Positions 24,066 to 30,916 of a stretch of 34,723 nucleotides of DNA are shown here, in pieces. The notes below the pieces were generated by a model, which made no database searches, had not been told where the DNA came from, and was given only the letters and a program-made list of their open reading frames with translations. The number at the start of each line of letters is the position of its first letter. Positions within the stretch are counted from its first letter, which is position 1. The translations under genes and the position numbers were made by a program. Source of the DNA: a virus; IMG/VR virus record IMGVR_UViG_3300048999_000096, positions 1 to 34,723 of that record; one strand, 5' to 3'.

Positions 24066-24326
24066 TCAGTCGAGGTCGCCTTCCGGGTGGGGGGCGGCCT
24101 CGTTCGATTCGGGTGGTGCTTCGGAGTGGTCGCGGCTGTCTGCTCGGGACCATCGGCCGCTGTCTACGCCGTCGCGGAAGACGGATTGCAGGCTGGCCGC
24201 GATCTGCTCGGGTGGCCATGAGAAGTCGATGGCCAGGTCGTACCTGCTAAGGCTGTCTCGTACGGCAACTGGCGTCTCCCCCTTGAGATTGACAGCCTGG
24301 ACGGTAACTTCCGGCGTGTCTGCCAC
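24066..24326 (-). CDS. hypothetical acidic protein, leftward
   Basis: An 86-residue protein if it starts at the GTG at 24326 after GGGGGTCGA. An upstream ATG at 24371 would add a Cys/Arg-rich stretch (MCDCCCLRTRGNGGR) that looks unnatural. The N-terminal half alternates strands and helix (TVQAVNLKGETPVAVRDSLS, PPEQIAASLQSVFRDG) and the C-terminus is acidic and Pro-rich. No HTH is evident and I do not recognise a family. It lies between int and the repressor-like gene, so a regulatory or excision-control role is possible. Confidence 0.55.
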   Translation of the reverse strand: MADTPEVTVQAVNLKGETPVAVRDSLSRYDLAIDFSWPPEQIAASLQSVFRDGVDSGRWSRADSRDHSEAPPESNEAAPHPEGDLD

Positions 24327-24426
24327 TCGACCCCCATTCCCGCGTGTGCGCAGGCAGCAACAATCGCACACACGTTCGGACCGCGCGAGGTTCGATCACT
24401 CTACGCCGAGTGTCGCAATATGGTGG

Positions 24427-24442
24427 TCACCCAATGGGGTGA
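24427..24442 (-). terminator. weak hairpin after the repressor-like gene
   Basis: TCACCC-AATG-GGGTGA is a perfect 6-pair dyad located 38 bases beyond the leftward stop at 24480. It may terminate the repressor transcript or serve as a dyad for the gene at 24326. Short, so low confidence. Confidence 0.35.
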
Positions 24443-24479
24443 ATGTGAAACGTTCCGTGTGTGGGAGAAGCCTGTTCGA

Positions 24480-24896
24480 CTACTCGTCCGCCTCGTCCCG
24501 TTCCTTGCGGAGCATGTCGAAGAACTCCTTCACTGCGGGCATCTGATCAGGCGTGGCACCTGCGGCAACGGCCACCCTGTACACGGCGTCGTCGTCCTCG
24601 CTGCCCGTCTCGAATGGCGGCTGCCCGCTGCTCCACCCTCGGATGAACTGCCTGTGCGCAGCGTCCCCAACCCGGTCGGGGTGCAGGCGCATGCCGGCGG
24701 CGAGGGCGCGAATGAGGGGCGGGTTGATCTTCACGTTCTCGCCTGTGGAGATCTTCCAGACGAGGTTGGCGCTTGGCTTGTAGCCCGTCTCCGGGTCGAC
24801 TGACCGGTTTGCTAGCTCTTCGAAGGTGTCCGGCCTGCCCTTGCCTGCGCGCTCGGCTACGAGCTGCGCCAGCGTCTCGGCGTCCCGAGTCGTCAT
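24480..24896 (-). CDS. repressor-like HTH protein (immunity candidate)
   Basis: A 138-residue protein that reads like an actinophage lysogeny repressor. DTFEELANRSVDPETGYKPS begins an HTH-type region. NLVWKISTGENVKINPPLIR and ALAAGMRLHPDRVGDAAHRQ follow, a pattern seen in XRE-like proteins that close with an Ala-Ala helix. The C-terminal helix (VKEFFDMLRKERDEADE) may dimerise. It is transcribed away from the early genes, with a 269-base divergent region holding palindromes between them, the classic arrangement of an immunity region. The ATG follows GGAGACCTCC. Confidence 0.75.
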   Translation of the reverse strand: MTTRDAETLAQLVAERAGKGRPDTFEELANRSVDPETGYKPSANLVWKISTGENVKINPPLIRALAAGMRLHPDRVGDAAHRQFIRGWSSGQPPFETGSEDDDAVYRVAVAAGATPDQMPAVKEFFDMLRKERDEADE

Positions 24897-24923
24897 GGAG
24901 GTCTCCAGGTCTGCGGGCGGGGG

Positions 24924-24947
24924 GCCTGATGTGTCGGCTCATCAGGC
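24924..24947. promoter_or_regulatory. dyad in the repressor leader
   Basis: GCCTGATG and CATCAGGC form a perfect 8+8 inverted repeat around TGTCGGCT, about 28 bases upstream of the repressor ATG. It is flanked by G-runs on both sides. It could be a leader RNA hairpin that limits repressor translation, or an operator. Confidence 0.45.
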
Positions 24948-24982
24948 GGGGGGTCCCCGCTTTATGGGGTCCATTGTCCACA

Positions 24983-25052
24983 CGCGTATACGCGAATGGG
25001 TACCTGGCCTGCCAAGACAGTCTCAAAAACGTCCCACGTGTGTACGCATACG
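24983..25052. promoter_or_regulatory. paired operator candidates, divergent early region
   Basis: CGCGTATACGCG (24983-24994) is a perfect 12-base palindrome. CGTGTGTACGCATACG (25037-25052) is a related imperfect one with matching outer bases CGT/ACG and the same GTA..TACG steps. They lie about 56 bases apart, between the leftward repressor-like gene and the rightward early genes. They are the best candidates for repressor operators. The motifs are seen; binding is inferred. Confidence 0.5.
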
Positions 25053-25083
25053 GGGCGCAAGGGGCGCACCGGAATCAGCGGAA

Positions 25084-25118
25084 CGCTGTGCTAGACATCC
25101 GCTCAGCGCTGTGCTTAG
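25084..25118 (+). promoter_or_regulatory. early promoter region with repeated CGCTGTGCT
   Basis: CGCTGTGCTAG (25084-25094) and CGCTGTGCTTAG (25107-25118) are direct repeats 23 bases apart. TAGACA at 25092-25097 matches a -35 element at five of six bases; a -10 near TTAGCTAT (25115-25122) is only approximate. The rightward early promoter probably lies here. Confidence 0.4.
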
Positions 25119-25125
25119 CTATCCC

Positions 25126-25150
25126 CATCCCCATTCGAGGATGGGGATGA
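25126..25150 (+). repeat. start-associated 25-bp repeat, copy 1
   Basis: This unit ends 15 bases before a GTG start. Its CATCCCCATTCG half and GGATGGGG half make an inverted repeat; with the preceding bases, ATCCCCATCC (25121-25130) pairs perfectly with GGATGGGGAT (25139-25148). It is repeated at 25401-25425 with one mismatch, again just before a start. Confidence 0.7.
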
Positions 25151-25165
25151 CCGCACGGAGGCAAG

Positions 25166-25561
25166 GTGCCCGACGACAGATATCGGGTGCATGACGGCGC
25201 ACTCATGCAGCGCCTGATGAAGCACCCGCTGGCGGGGGGTCGGGTCCACTCGGTCAGGTCTCTGGCCAGGGCAACAGGCGTCTCGTACAGCAAGATCCAG
25301 AAACTGATCAGCGAGGAACGGCCCACCGTTCCGGAACCGGAAGCCGACGCGATCGCGGCGGAACTCCAGTCCAGACGGCGGGCTCTTTTTTCGCCCGACT
25401 CATCCCCATTCGGGGATGGGGATGAAAGAGAGAGGGAGGGACATGGACCCGCAGGACCGATCGCTTCGGGCCAGCCTCGCCGCACACACCAGTTGGGCGA
25501 ACACGCTCGACCCCACGAGTCGGACGGCGAAGGCGCGAGCCGCGGCGAACGGCCGCTTTGA
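25166..25561 (+). CDS. small HTH protein, first rightward early gene
   Basis: A 131-residue protein with GTG start four bases after GGAGG. Residues about 27-68 look like a helix-turn-helix: HSVRSLARATGVSYSKIQKL followed by ERPTVPEPEADAIAAELQ. The place opposite the repressor-like gene suggests a Cro-like, excisionase or antirepressor role. The C-terminal 50 residues (HGPAGPIASGQPRRTHQLGE and beyond) are low-complexity and overlap the next gene by 119 bases. That tail may be read-through rather than a folded part. Confidence 0.68.
   Translation: MPDDRYRVHDGALMQRLMKHPLAGGRVHSVRSLARATGVSYSKIQKLISEERPTVPEPEADAIAAELQSRRRALFSPDSSPFGDGDEREREGHGPAGPIASGQPRRTHQLGEHARPHESDGEGASRGERPL
25401..25425 (+). 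repeat. start-associated 25-bp repeat, copy 2
   Basis: The same unit as at 25126 with a single A-to-G change, 17 bases before the next ATG. CATCCCC-ATTC-GGGGATG is a perfect 7-pair hairpin with a 4-base loop. It lies inside the coding region of the upstream HTH gene, which supports a role at the DNA or RNA level. Confidence 0.7.
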
Positions 25562-25706
25562 GCAGAAGGCGCGGGAGTTGCACCCGGACGCGACGGACGA
25601 GCAGATCGCCCGTGTGGCCGCGCACCTGAAGTCGGCGCACTTCAAGCGCCTCGCGCTCGCCTCGGCCAAGTCCCGCCGTTCGAAGGCGAAGACGGCCGCC
25701 GCCTGA
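25443..25706 (+). CDS. small basic protein, unknown function
   Basis: An 87-residue protein starting at an ATG after GAGGGAGGGA; an in-frame ATG at 25416 lies inside the repeat and is less likely. It is helical and basic, with FEQKARELHPDATDEQIARV and AHFKRLALASAKSRRSKAK. Similar small proteins occur widely in Streptomyces and its phages as far as I recall, without known function. It could bind nucleic acid, judged by charge alone. It overlaps the upstream gene by 119 bases in another frame. Confidence 0.75.
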   Translation: MDPQDRSLRASLAAHTSWANTLDPTSRTAKARAAANGRFEQKARELHPDATDEQIARVAAHLKSAHFKRLALASAKSRRSKAKTAAA

Positions 25707-25800
25707 CCTACCGCACATGCGCCTGAGGGCCGCTCCGACTTGCCGGCCTGAGCGACCCCCGACCGGCGCCTCTACCAACCACAGAAACGAGAGGTCACCG

Positions 25801-26163
25801 ATGACCATCGAGACTACCGAACCCGCGATCGCCTCGGCCGAGGACGTCCGCCGCAGCAGTTACACGGCCGCGCTGTCCCTCGCCGGACTGATCCTCAGCG
25901 ACTGCACGGGGACTCTGCCGACCAGCTTCGAGGTCACCGTCCACACGTGGGCGCCGACCAAGTCGGAGCTCAGCTTCTACTTCCACCGCGACGTGCCCGG
26001 CATGCGGAAGTTCCGCGACGACCAGATGCTGACCGAGACGATGACCACCCGCGATGACGGCTCGGTGTACTGCGAGGCCGTGCGCGAGGACGACGACGGC
26101 GACGGCGTGCGTGTTGTCGCCTGGGTGCTGATGCCCGCCGAGGCCCCGGCGGTCGCCGCGTGA
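25801..26163 (+). CDS. hypothetical early protein
   Basis: A 120-residue protein with GAGAGG before its ATG. The open frame continues upstream to 25717, but those residues lack a leader. It has a helix (EDVRRSSYTAALSLAGLILS) and beta strands (FEVTVHTWAP, ELSFYFHRDV, VRVVAWVLMP) with an acidic loop. No family is recognised. It begins the long chain of four-base overlapping early genes. Confidence 0.72.
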   Translation: MTIETTEPAIASAEDVRRSSYTAALSLAGLILSDCTGTLPTSFEVTVHTWAPTKSELSFYFHRDVPGMRKFRDDQMLTETMTTRDDGSVYCEAVREDDDGDGVRVVAWVLMPAEAPAVAA

Positions 26164-26465
26164 ACACGAAGCTGATCAACTCGGCGGCGGGCGTGATCAA
26201 CGCGGCGCTGACACAGAACAGGACGGCGGCGGGCATCGCGCTGGCATTGGACTCGGCGGGCATGCTGATGACGCCGGAGACGGCGGCCGAACTGGCTGGC
26301 CTGCGGGCGCGGTTCGCGGTGTCGGACCACTCGGTCGACGAGGACCCGATCGCGTTCGCGCTGACCGACAAGCCGGTCGACGAAGACGACGTGCGTCCGC
26401 AGGTGCGCAGGCTCCGTGCGCTCCTCGCTGGACAGCGCATGCAGTCGGGTGGTGAAGCCCGATGA
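26160..26465 (+). CDS. hypothetical early protein
   Basis: A 101-residue mostly helical protein with a GTG start overlapping the previous stop (GTGA). The first 30 residues (KLINSAAGVINAALTQNRTA) form an amphipathic helix. The middle is acidic (SVDEDPIAFAL, PVDEDDVRP). No motif is recognised. Its place suggests an early regulatory or host-takeover role, without proof. Confidence 0.68.
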   Translation: MNTKLINSAAGVINAALTQNRTAAGIALALDSAGMLMTPETAAELAGLRARFAVSDHSVDEDPIAFALTDKPVDEDDVRPQVRRLRALLAGQRMQSGGEAR

Positions 26466-26776
26466 GCCGCTACCGCGTCACGTTCGAGCGCGTCGGCCGC
26501 CGAGGTGGCCGCGACGGCAGCACGCCCCCCGCCCCTCTGACCACGGCCGCCAGCAGCGGGGAGCACCTCGCCGTGCAGGTGCTCGCCTACACCCGTCCGT
26601 TCCTCGCGTCTCGCGGGGTCGACGTCGTCATCGACCTCGACGAGGGCCGCGGCTTCCTGCTGGCTGGGTTCCACACGGCTGGTGAGTTCACCGTGGAGGA
26701 AGAGCCCGACCGGGTGCAGGTCTTGGACGACGAGGGCCGGTTCCTCGGTCGCCCGGACTCGGGTGGTGCGTCGTGA
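26462..26776 (+). CDS. hypothetical early protein
   Basis: A 104-residue protein with ATGA overlap to the previous gene. A basic Gly/Arg-rich N-terminus (RYRVTFERVGRRGGRDG) is followed by a small alpha/beta part (GVDVVIDLDEGRGFLLAGFH) and an acidic end. I do not recognise the family. It is well packed in the operon, with its stop overlapping the following tiny gene. Confidence 0.68.
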   Translation: MSRYRVTFERVGRRGGRDGSTPPAPLTTAASSGEHLAVQVLAYTRPFLASRGVDVVIDLDEGRGFLLAGFHTAGEFTVEEEPDRVQVLDDEGRFLGRPDSGGAS

Positions 26777-26862
26777 TCGCGCTTCTGGCCGCTACCGCGC
26801 TGTTCGCGGTCGTCTGCATCGGTTGGGCCGTCCTCATCCCGTCCGGGGGTGACAGTCGATGA
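26773..26862 (+). CDS. 29-residue membrane peptide
   Basis: A GTG that overlaps the previous stop opens a 29-codon frame encoding one hydrophobic helix (IALLAATALFAVVCIGWAVL) and a short polar end (IPSGGDSR). Its stop overlaps the start of the next tiny gene. The exact GTGA and ATGA couplings on both sides support a real gene in spite of its size. A single-pass inner-membrane peptide of unknown role. Confidence 0.58.
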   Translation: MIALLAATALFAVVCIGWAVLIPSGGDSR

Positions 26863-26972
26863 GCGCCCTCGCCTGGGTCCTGTGGGTGGCCGCCGTCTGG
26901 TCGGTGGTCTACCTGTTCCTCCTCGTCGACGCGCCCACGCTGATGGGTCGCTGGCTGCGAGGCCACCGATGA
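26859..26972 (+). CDS. 37-residue membrane peptide
   Basis: An ATG overlapping the previous stop encodes a Trp-rich hydrophobic helix (LAWVLWVAAVWSVVYLFLLV) followed by a basic tail (GRWLRGHR), so its C-terminus should face the cytoplasm. It overlaps both neighbours by four bases. Small early membrane peptides in temperate phages sometimes alter host entry or membrane state, but no such function is shown here. Confidence 0.58.
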   Translation: MSALAWVLWVAAVWSVVYLFLLVDAPTLMGRWLRGHR

Positions 26973-27406
26973 GCACCCACGACGAGCAGGCATACGACGG
27001 CGAGTTGGCCATGCTGCGCGGCTTCGTGGACGTGATCCGCGTGGCTGCCGAGCACGGCGACATGTCGCAGGTGCGGCAGCTGATCGTCGAGCACGACATC
27101 GACGCGGCAGAGGCGCTCGCCGAGGCCGAGGGGAAGAGCAGCCGTCCCACGGCCGACGCCACCCCCGACAAGGTCGACCGCTTCGAGGCCCGCCTCGCGC
27201 AGCTTCTCGACACCATCCGCACCCACGGCGGCAAGTGGTCCACCGGCGCCTTGCAGGAACTCCGCCGCAAGCAAGGCGGGACGAAGCAACGCGGCACCGC
27301 CCGGCGGGACTTGGCCGAGCTGTACCGCCGTGGCCACCTGCACCAGCACGGCGGCGGAGACGGCCGCTTCTACACGCTGAAGCGCAGAGGCGGTGACGCC
27401 CGATGA
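26969..27406 (+). CDS. winged-helix-like early protein, copy A
   Basis: A 145-residue protein. Residues 1-60 are helical and acidic (MLRGFVDVIRVAAEHGDMSQ). Residues about 84-145 look like a winged-helix domain: GGKWSTGALQELRRKQGGTK, then ARRDLAELYRRGHLHQHGG, and GRFYTLKR. That part is related to the next gene's product. The in-frame upstream GTG/ATG region is Pro/Arg-rich, so I start at the ATG at 26969, which overlaps the previous stop. Probably DNA-binding. Confidence 0.7.
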   Translation: MSTHDEQAYDGELAMLRGFVDVIRVAAEHGDMSQVRQLIVEHDIDAAEALAEAEGKSSRPTADATPDKVDRFEARLAQLLDTIRTHGGKWSTGALQELRRKQGGTKQRGTARRDLAELYRRGHLHQHGGGDGRFYTLKRRGGDAR

Positions 27407-27693
27407 CGACGACCGCGCAGGCCGGGGCTTCGGCCCAGTCCGCCGGCCCCGCCCCCTCGTGGCCGCCGGACTGGGATCGCGTGCTCGACACGGCGATCCG
27501 CAGGTGGGGCGGCAAGTGGGACACCGCGCGAGTGCAGCAGCTGTACGCCGTCCGCTACGGCCGCCGCCTGTACCGCGAGGACGCCCGCGCCTTCCTCTCG
27601 CGCCGCGCCCACCAGGGCGTGCTGCTCCTGCACAACCAGCCCGACGCCCGCTACTACACGCTCGCCCGCACCACCGGAGGGGACCGCACGTGA
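27403..27693 (+). CDS. winged-helix-like early protein, copy B
   Basis: A 96-residue paralogue of the C-terminal part of the previous protein: GGKWDTARVQQLYAVRYGRR, ARAFLSRRAHQGVLLLHN and ARYYTLARTTGGD line up with copy A. It lacks copy A's N-terminal helical region. Both end just before a stop/start overlap. The pair looks like a local gene duplication. Probable DNA-binding protein of unknown target. Confidence 0.7.
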   Translation: MTTTAQAGASAQSAGPAPSWPPDWDRVLDTAIRRWGGKWDTARVQQLYAVRYGRRLYREDARAFLSRRAHQGVLLLHNQPDARYYTLARTTGGDRT

Positions 27694-28565
27694 CCACCGA
27701 ACTAGCCAGCAGGCTCACTGACCAGCAGCTGAAGGTGCTGTTCTCCGAGCTCCACAAGTCCCGCGTGGGGCAGAACCAGAAGGGCTTCAGCCACGTCCAG
27801 CAGTGGGACGTGCGGCGCTTCCTGATCCGGGTGTTCGGATTCGGCGGCTACGACACCGAGCTGATCTCGATCGACTGCGTCAAGGAAATCGAGATCAAGA
27901 ACGGTGACCGGTCGCGCTGGACGGTCGTGTATCGGGTCCACCAGCGGCTCACCGTCAAGGACGTCACGGGCCGACCGATCGCCACCTTCGACGGCGTGGC
28001 CACGGGCGACGCGCAGAATCAGCCGAGCCTCGGCGACGCCCACGACGGCGCCGTGAAGGAAGCCGACTCGCAGTCGCTGAAGCGCGCGGCCGTGAACCTC
28101 GGCGACGCGTTCGGCCTCAGCCTCTACAACGGCGGTAACACGACCCCGGTCGTTCTCTGGTCGGCCGCGCATCCGCACCTCACCATCAAGGGCCCGGCCG
28201 CTGGGCACGACGAGGCCAAGCCGGAGGACCCGCCCGTCGAAGCGGAGCCGGACACGAAGGCGGACGCCTCCGCGCCGGACCCGACGCCCCCGCCCGCCGC
28301 TGCCGCCCCACCGCAGCAGGCAGCGCCCGGCCCCGCCGCCGTGCCGGACCCGCCGCAGCAGCAACGCCCCGGCACCATGCCGCCCGCCGGAGCCAGCGAG
28401 CGGCAGACCGCCCTCGACGCCATGTGGGCCGCAGCCAAGGCCGCCGACTTCACCGAGGGACTGCCCGCGCAGTTCGCCGGCGCCTTCGGCCACCCGATCG
28501 AGCAGGGCACCGCCGCTGAGTTCCGGCAGGCCCGCGGCCTCATGGTCGGGAGCGTCGCCGCATGA
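27690..28565 (+). CDS. Rad52-type single-strand annealing protein
   Basis: A 291-residue protein. Residues 1-150 resemble the Rad52/22 annealing core: SRVGQNQKGFSHVQQWDVRR, FGFGGYDTELIS, and AVKEADSQSLKRAAVNLGDA followed by FGLSLYNGG, the strongest signature. Residues about 178-235 are a Pro/Ala/Gln-rich linker (DPTPPPAAAAPPQQ). A small C-terminal helical domain follows (LDAMWAAAKAADFTEGLPAQ). Such proteins anneal complementary single strands in phage recombination or replication restart. The GTG start overlaps the previous stop. No partner exonuclease is recognised nearby. Confidence 0.86.
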   Translation: MTTELASRLTDQQLKVLFSELHKSRVGQNQKGFSHVQQWDVRRFLIRVFGFGGYDTELISIDCVKEIEIKNGDRSRWTVVYRVHQRLTVKDVTGRPIATFDGVATGDAQNQPSLGDAHDGAVKEADSQSLKRAAVNLGDAFGLSLYNGGNTTPVVLWSAAHPHLTIKGPAAGHDEAKPEDPPVEAEPDTKADASAPDPTPPPAAAAPPQQAAPGPAAVPDPPQQQRPGTMPPAGASERQTALDAMWAAAKAADFTEGLPAQFAGAFGHPIEQGTAAEFRQARGLMVGSVAA

Positions 28566-29104
28566 GCAACCTCCGTGAACTGGCCCGCGAAGAGGCCACG
28601 TTGAAGGCCCTCGTCGACGTCGTCACCGAACGTTTGAAGGCGGTCCGCGCTGAGACGCAGGCCGCGTTGGACACGGCCGAGCAGGAGACCGGTACCCGGC
28701 AGGTCGCCGCGCAGCTGGAGGACGGTCTGTCCGTCGCGACGATCTCGCTCACCGACCCGAAGCCCGAGGCCAAGGTGATCGACGCCGACGCGTTCCAGGC
28801 GTGGGTGATGGAGTCCTTCCCCGGTGAGATCGAGCGCCGCTTCGTCGCAGAGGTGCGCGGCGCCTTCCTCTCGAAGGTGCTCGACGAGATGACCGCGGCG
28901 GGCGTGGCCCGCATCGTGGACAAGGAGACCGGCGAACTGCACGACGTGCCGGGCGTAGAGGTACGGGCGACGCGCTCGCGCAACCACTCGCTCCGCTTCA
29001 AGCCTGGCGGCCGTGAGGGGATCGCGGCGGCGTGGCAGGCGGGCACGCTCGCACTGCCTGGCGTCACGGGCCCTGCAGCGGTTGAGCCGGGGGCGACCTC
29101 GTGA
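28562..29104 (+). CDS. hypothetical protein next to the annealing gene
   Basis: A 180-residue protein overlapping the annealing gene by four bases. The N-terminal 45 residues are a coiled coil (ELAREEATLKALVDVVTERL). The middle is alpha/beta (DGLSVATISLTDPKPEAKVI, AFLSKVLDEMTAAGV) and the C-terminus is basic (ATRSRNHSLRFKPGGREG). I do not recognise it. Its tight coupling to the Rad52-type gene makes it a candidate recombination partner or nucleic-acid-binding accessory. Confidence 0.7.
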   Translation: MSNLRELAREEATLKALVDVVTERLKAVRAETQAALDTAEQETGTRQVAAQLEDGLSVATISLTDPKPEAKVIDADAFQAWVMESFPGEIERRFVAEVRGAFLSKVLDEMTAAGVARIVDKETGELHDVPGVEVRATRSRNHSLRFKPGGREGIAAAWQAGTLALPGVTGPAAVEPGATS

Positions 29105-29361
29105 GCCCGCTCGCGCGCCTGCGCCGCATCGTGCAGCCCGGCCACGGCCACCGCCGCAAGGGCACCCACACCCCGTGCCCCGACCACACCGTCCCGCTCC
29201 GTGTCCTCATGCGCCCCACCGAGGCCCTCGTCAACGACCTCGCATGGTGCCCCGCTGAGGAGCGGGAGACGCTGCACGCGTTCCTGCGTCTCGGCGGCCG
29301 GCAGTGCTGGACGTGCCGCACGGTGACCCTCGACCCGACGCCGCCGGGCGGTGCCGAGTGA
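29101..29361 (+). CDS. small four-cysteine protein
   Basis: An 86-residue protein with GTG start inside the previous stop. Cys26, Cys50 and the pair Cys69/Cys72 (QCWTCRTV), with several His residues near the N-terminus (GHGHRRKGTHTPCPDH), suggest a zinc site. No family is recognised. Between the recombination genes it might be a nucleic-acid-binding accessory. Confidence 0.65.
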   Translation: MSPLARLRRIVQPGHGHRRKGTHTPCPDHTVPLRVLMRPTEALVNDLAWCPAEERETLHAFLRLGGRQCWTCRTVTLDPTPPGGAE

Positions 29362-29849
29362 GCACGCTGTTCGACCCCGAGGTTCCGGCCGCTACGACGG
29401 CGGCCGGGGCCCGGCGCGCACCGTTCGTCATCACCCTGCCCACCGGCCTCTACCTGCTGAACGCGAATCAGCGACTGCACCACCGCCCGAAAGCCGAGCA
29501 CACGAAGGCGATCCGGGACGCGGCATTCGAGGCCGTGAGCGAGTGCCCGTCCCTCATGGACGCGCTCGCCGCCGCCAAGCCGGGGCCTCTCTTCCAGCGG
29601 GCGCACATCCTCGGCGTCGTGCATCCGAGGTCGCACCGGCGGGCTGACCCCGCCAACCTCTACCCGTCTTTCAAGGCCGCCGTGGACGGCTTGGTCGACG
29701 CGGGCCTGTTCGAGGACGACGACCACACTCGCGTCGTTGGCCCGGACATGCGCCTCGGTCGGGTCGTGAAGGGCGGGCAACTCGTGCTCGTCGTCTCCGG
29801 GTTGGAGCCCGACGAAGACCCGCTCGGCTACGGGGCGGTGACCTCGTGA
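29358..29849 (+). CDS. RusA-like Holliday junction resolvase
   Basis: A 163-residue endonuclease-like protein. The signature is RRADPANLYPSFKAAVDGLV followed by DAGLFEDDDHTRVVGPDMRL, with Asp97, Asn100, Lys106, Asp110 and an acidic run at 120-122. These match the metal-binding and catalytic layout of actinophage RusA-type resolvases. RusA cuts four-way junctions made in recombination or replication. The first Asp pair differs from the classical DxD. The gene lies in the same operon as the Rad52-type protein, which makes functional sense. GTG start with four-base overlap. Confidence 0.85.
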   Translation: MSTLFDPEVPAATTAAGARRAPFVITLPTGLYLLNANQRLHHRPKAEHTKAIRDAAFEAVSECPSLMDALAAAKPGPLFQRAHILGVVHPRSHRRADPANLYPSFKAAVDGLVDAGLFEDDDHTRVVGPDMRLGRVVKGGQLVLVVSGLEPDEDPLGYGAVTS

Positions 29850-30916
29850 TCATCGGAGGATTCGCTGGCCCCGGCGGCTGGGACGTCGCTCTCCGCCGAC
29901 GCCAAGCCCTGCACATCGGGATGGAGTTGGACCCGTGGGCGTGCGCCACCCGCGCCGCCGAAGGCCACATCACCATCCGCTGCGACGTCACCGCCTACCC
30001 GACCGCCCCGTTCCGCGGCCGGATCACCGGCAAAGTCGACAGCCCCGTCTGCACCCCCTACTCGCGAGCAGGCAAGGCCCGCGGCTTGGAGGATCTGCCG
30101 CTCGTCCACCAGGCGGTCGACGACCTCGCGGCAGGACGCGACACCCGGGCCCAACTCCTCACCGCGTGCAAGGACCCGCTGTCCCTGCTGGCGGCCGAGC
30201 CGATGCGCTGGCACGCCGATCTGCGCCCCGAGTGGATCGCCATGGAGCAGGTGCCCGACGTGCTGCCGCTGTGGCAGCAGTACGCCCGCATCCTGCGCGC
30301 CTGGGGGTACAGCGCCTGGACGGGCACCCTCAACACCGCGGACTACGGAGTGCCGCAGACCCGGCGCCGGGCGATCCTGATCGCCTCACGCACCCGGGAG
30401 GTCACGGCCCCGGCCCCGACGCACACCGAGTACTCCGCTGACGCCCTGTTCGGCGGTCGGCTGCTGCCGTGGGTGTCGATGGCGGATGCCCTCGGCTGGC
30501 CGGGCGGCATCGGCATCAACACCCGCGGCGAACGCCGGACGTCCGGCGGCAATAACTTCCCCGCCGACGAGCCGTCCTGGACGCTGACGGAGAAGGCGCG
30601 GTCCTGGTGGGTGCTCCGCCACAGCGCACGATCCAATGCCACGACGCGCCGCCTAGACCAGCCGGCCGCGACGAGCGTCGCGGGGCACGCCCGGCGGGAC
30701 TACCGGTGGGAGACCGTGGGCGAAGGCCCGCAGGAGCGTCGCCCGCTCGCGCTGTCGGAAGCCGCCGTCCTTCAGGGCTTCCGCGCCAACTATCTGTTCC
30801 AGGGCAGTGAGTCGAAGGCGTTCCAACAGATCGCCAACGCGGTACCGCCGCAGCTCGCCGAGGCCGTCCTCAACCAGGCCGCGGGACCGACCGTCGCGTA
30901 CGGAGCTGCCGCGTGA
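29846..30916 (+). CDS. C5-cytosine DNA methyltransferase
   Basis: A 356-residue methyltransferase. Motif I is FAGPGGWD (residues 6-13, SAM binding). Motif IV is SPVCTPYS with the catalytic Cys69, where the usual PPC is PVC. Motif VI is EQV (134-136) and motif VIII is QTRRRAILIA (171-180). The C-terminal motif X region contains FQQIANAVPPQLA. The target-recognition part lies between about 190 and 300. No restriction enzyme is beside it, so it is probably an orphan that protects phage DNA or alters host methylation. GTG start in a four-base overlap. Confidence 0.9.
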   Translation: MIIGGFAGPGGWDVALRRRQALHIGMELDPWACATRAAEGHITIRCDVTAYPTAPFRGRITGKVDSPVCTPYSRAGKARGLEDLPLVHQAVDDLAAGRDTRAQLLTACKDPLSLLAAEPMRWHADLRPEWIAMEQVPDVLPLWQQYARILRAWGYSAWTGTLNTADYGVPQTRRRAILIASRTREVTAPAPTHTEYSADALFGGRLLPWVSMADALGWPGGIGINTRGERRTSGGNNFPADEPSWTLTEKARSWWVLRHSARSNATTRRLDQPAATSVAGHARRDYRWETVGEGPQERRPLALSEAAVLQGFRANYLFQGSESKAFQQIANAVPPQLAEAVLNQAAGPTVAYGAAA

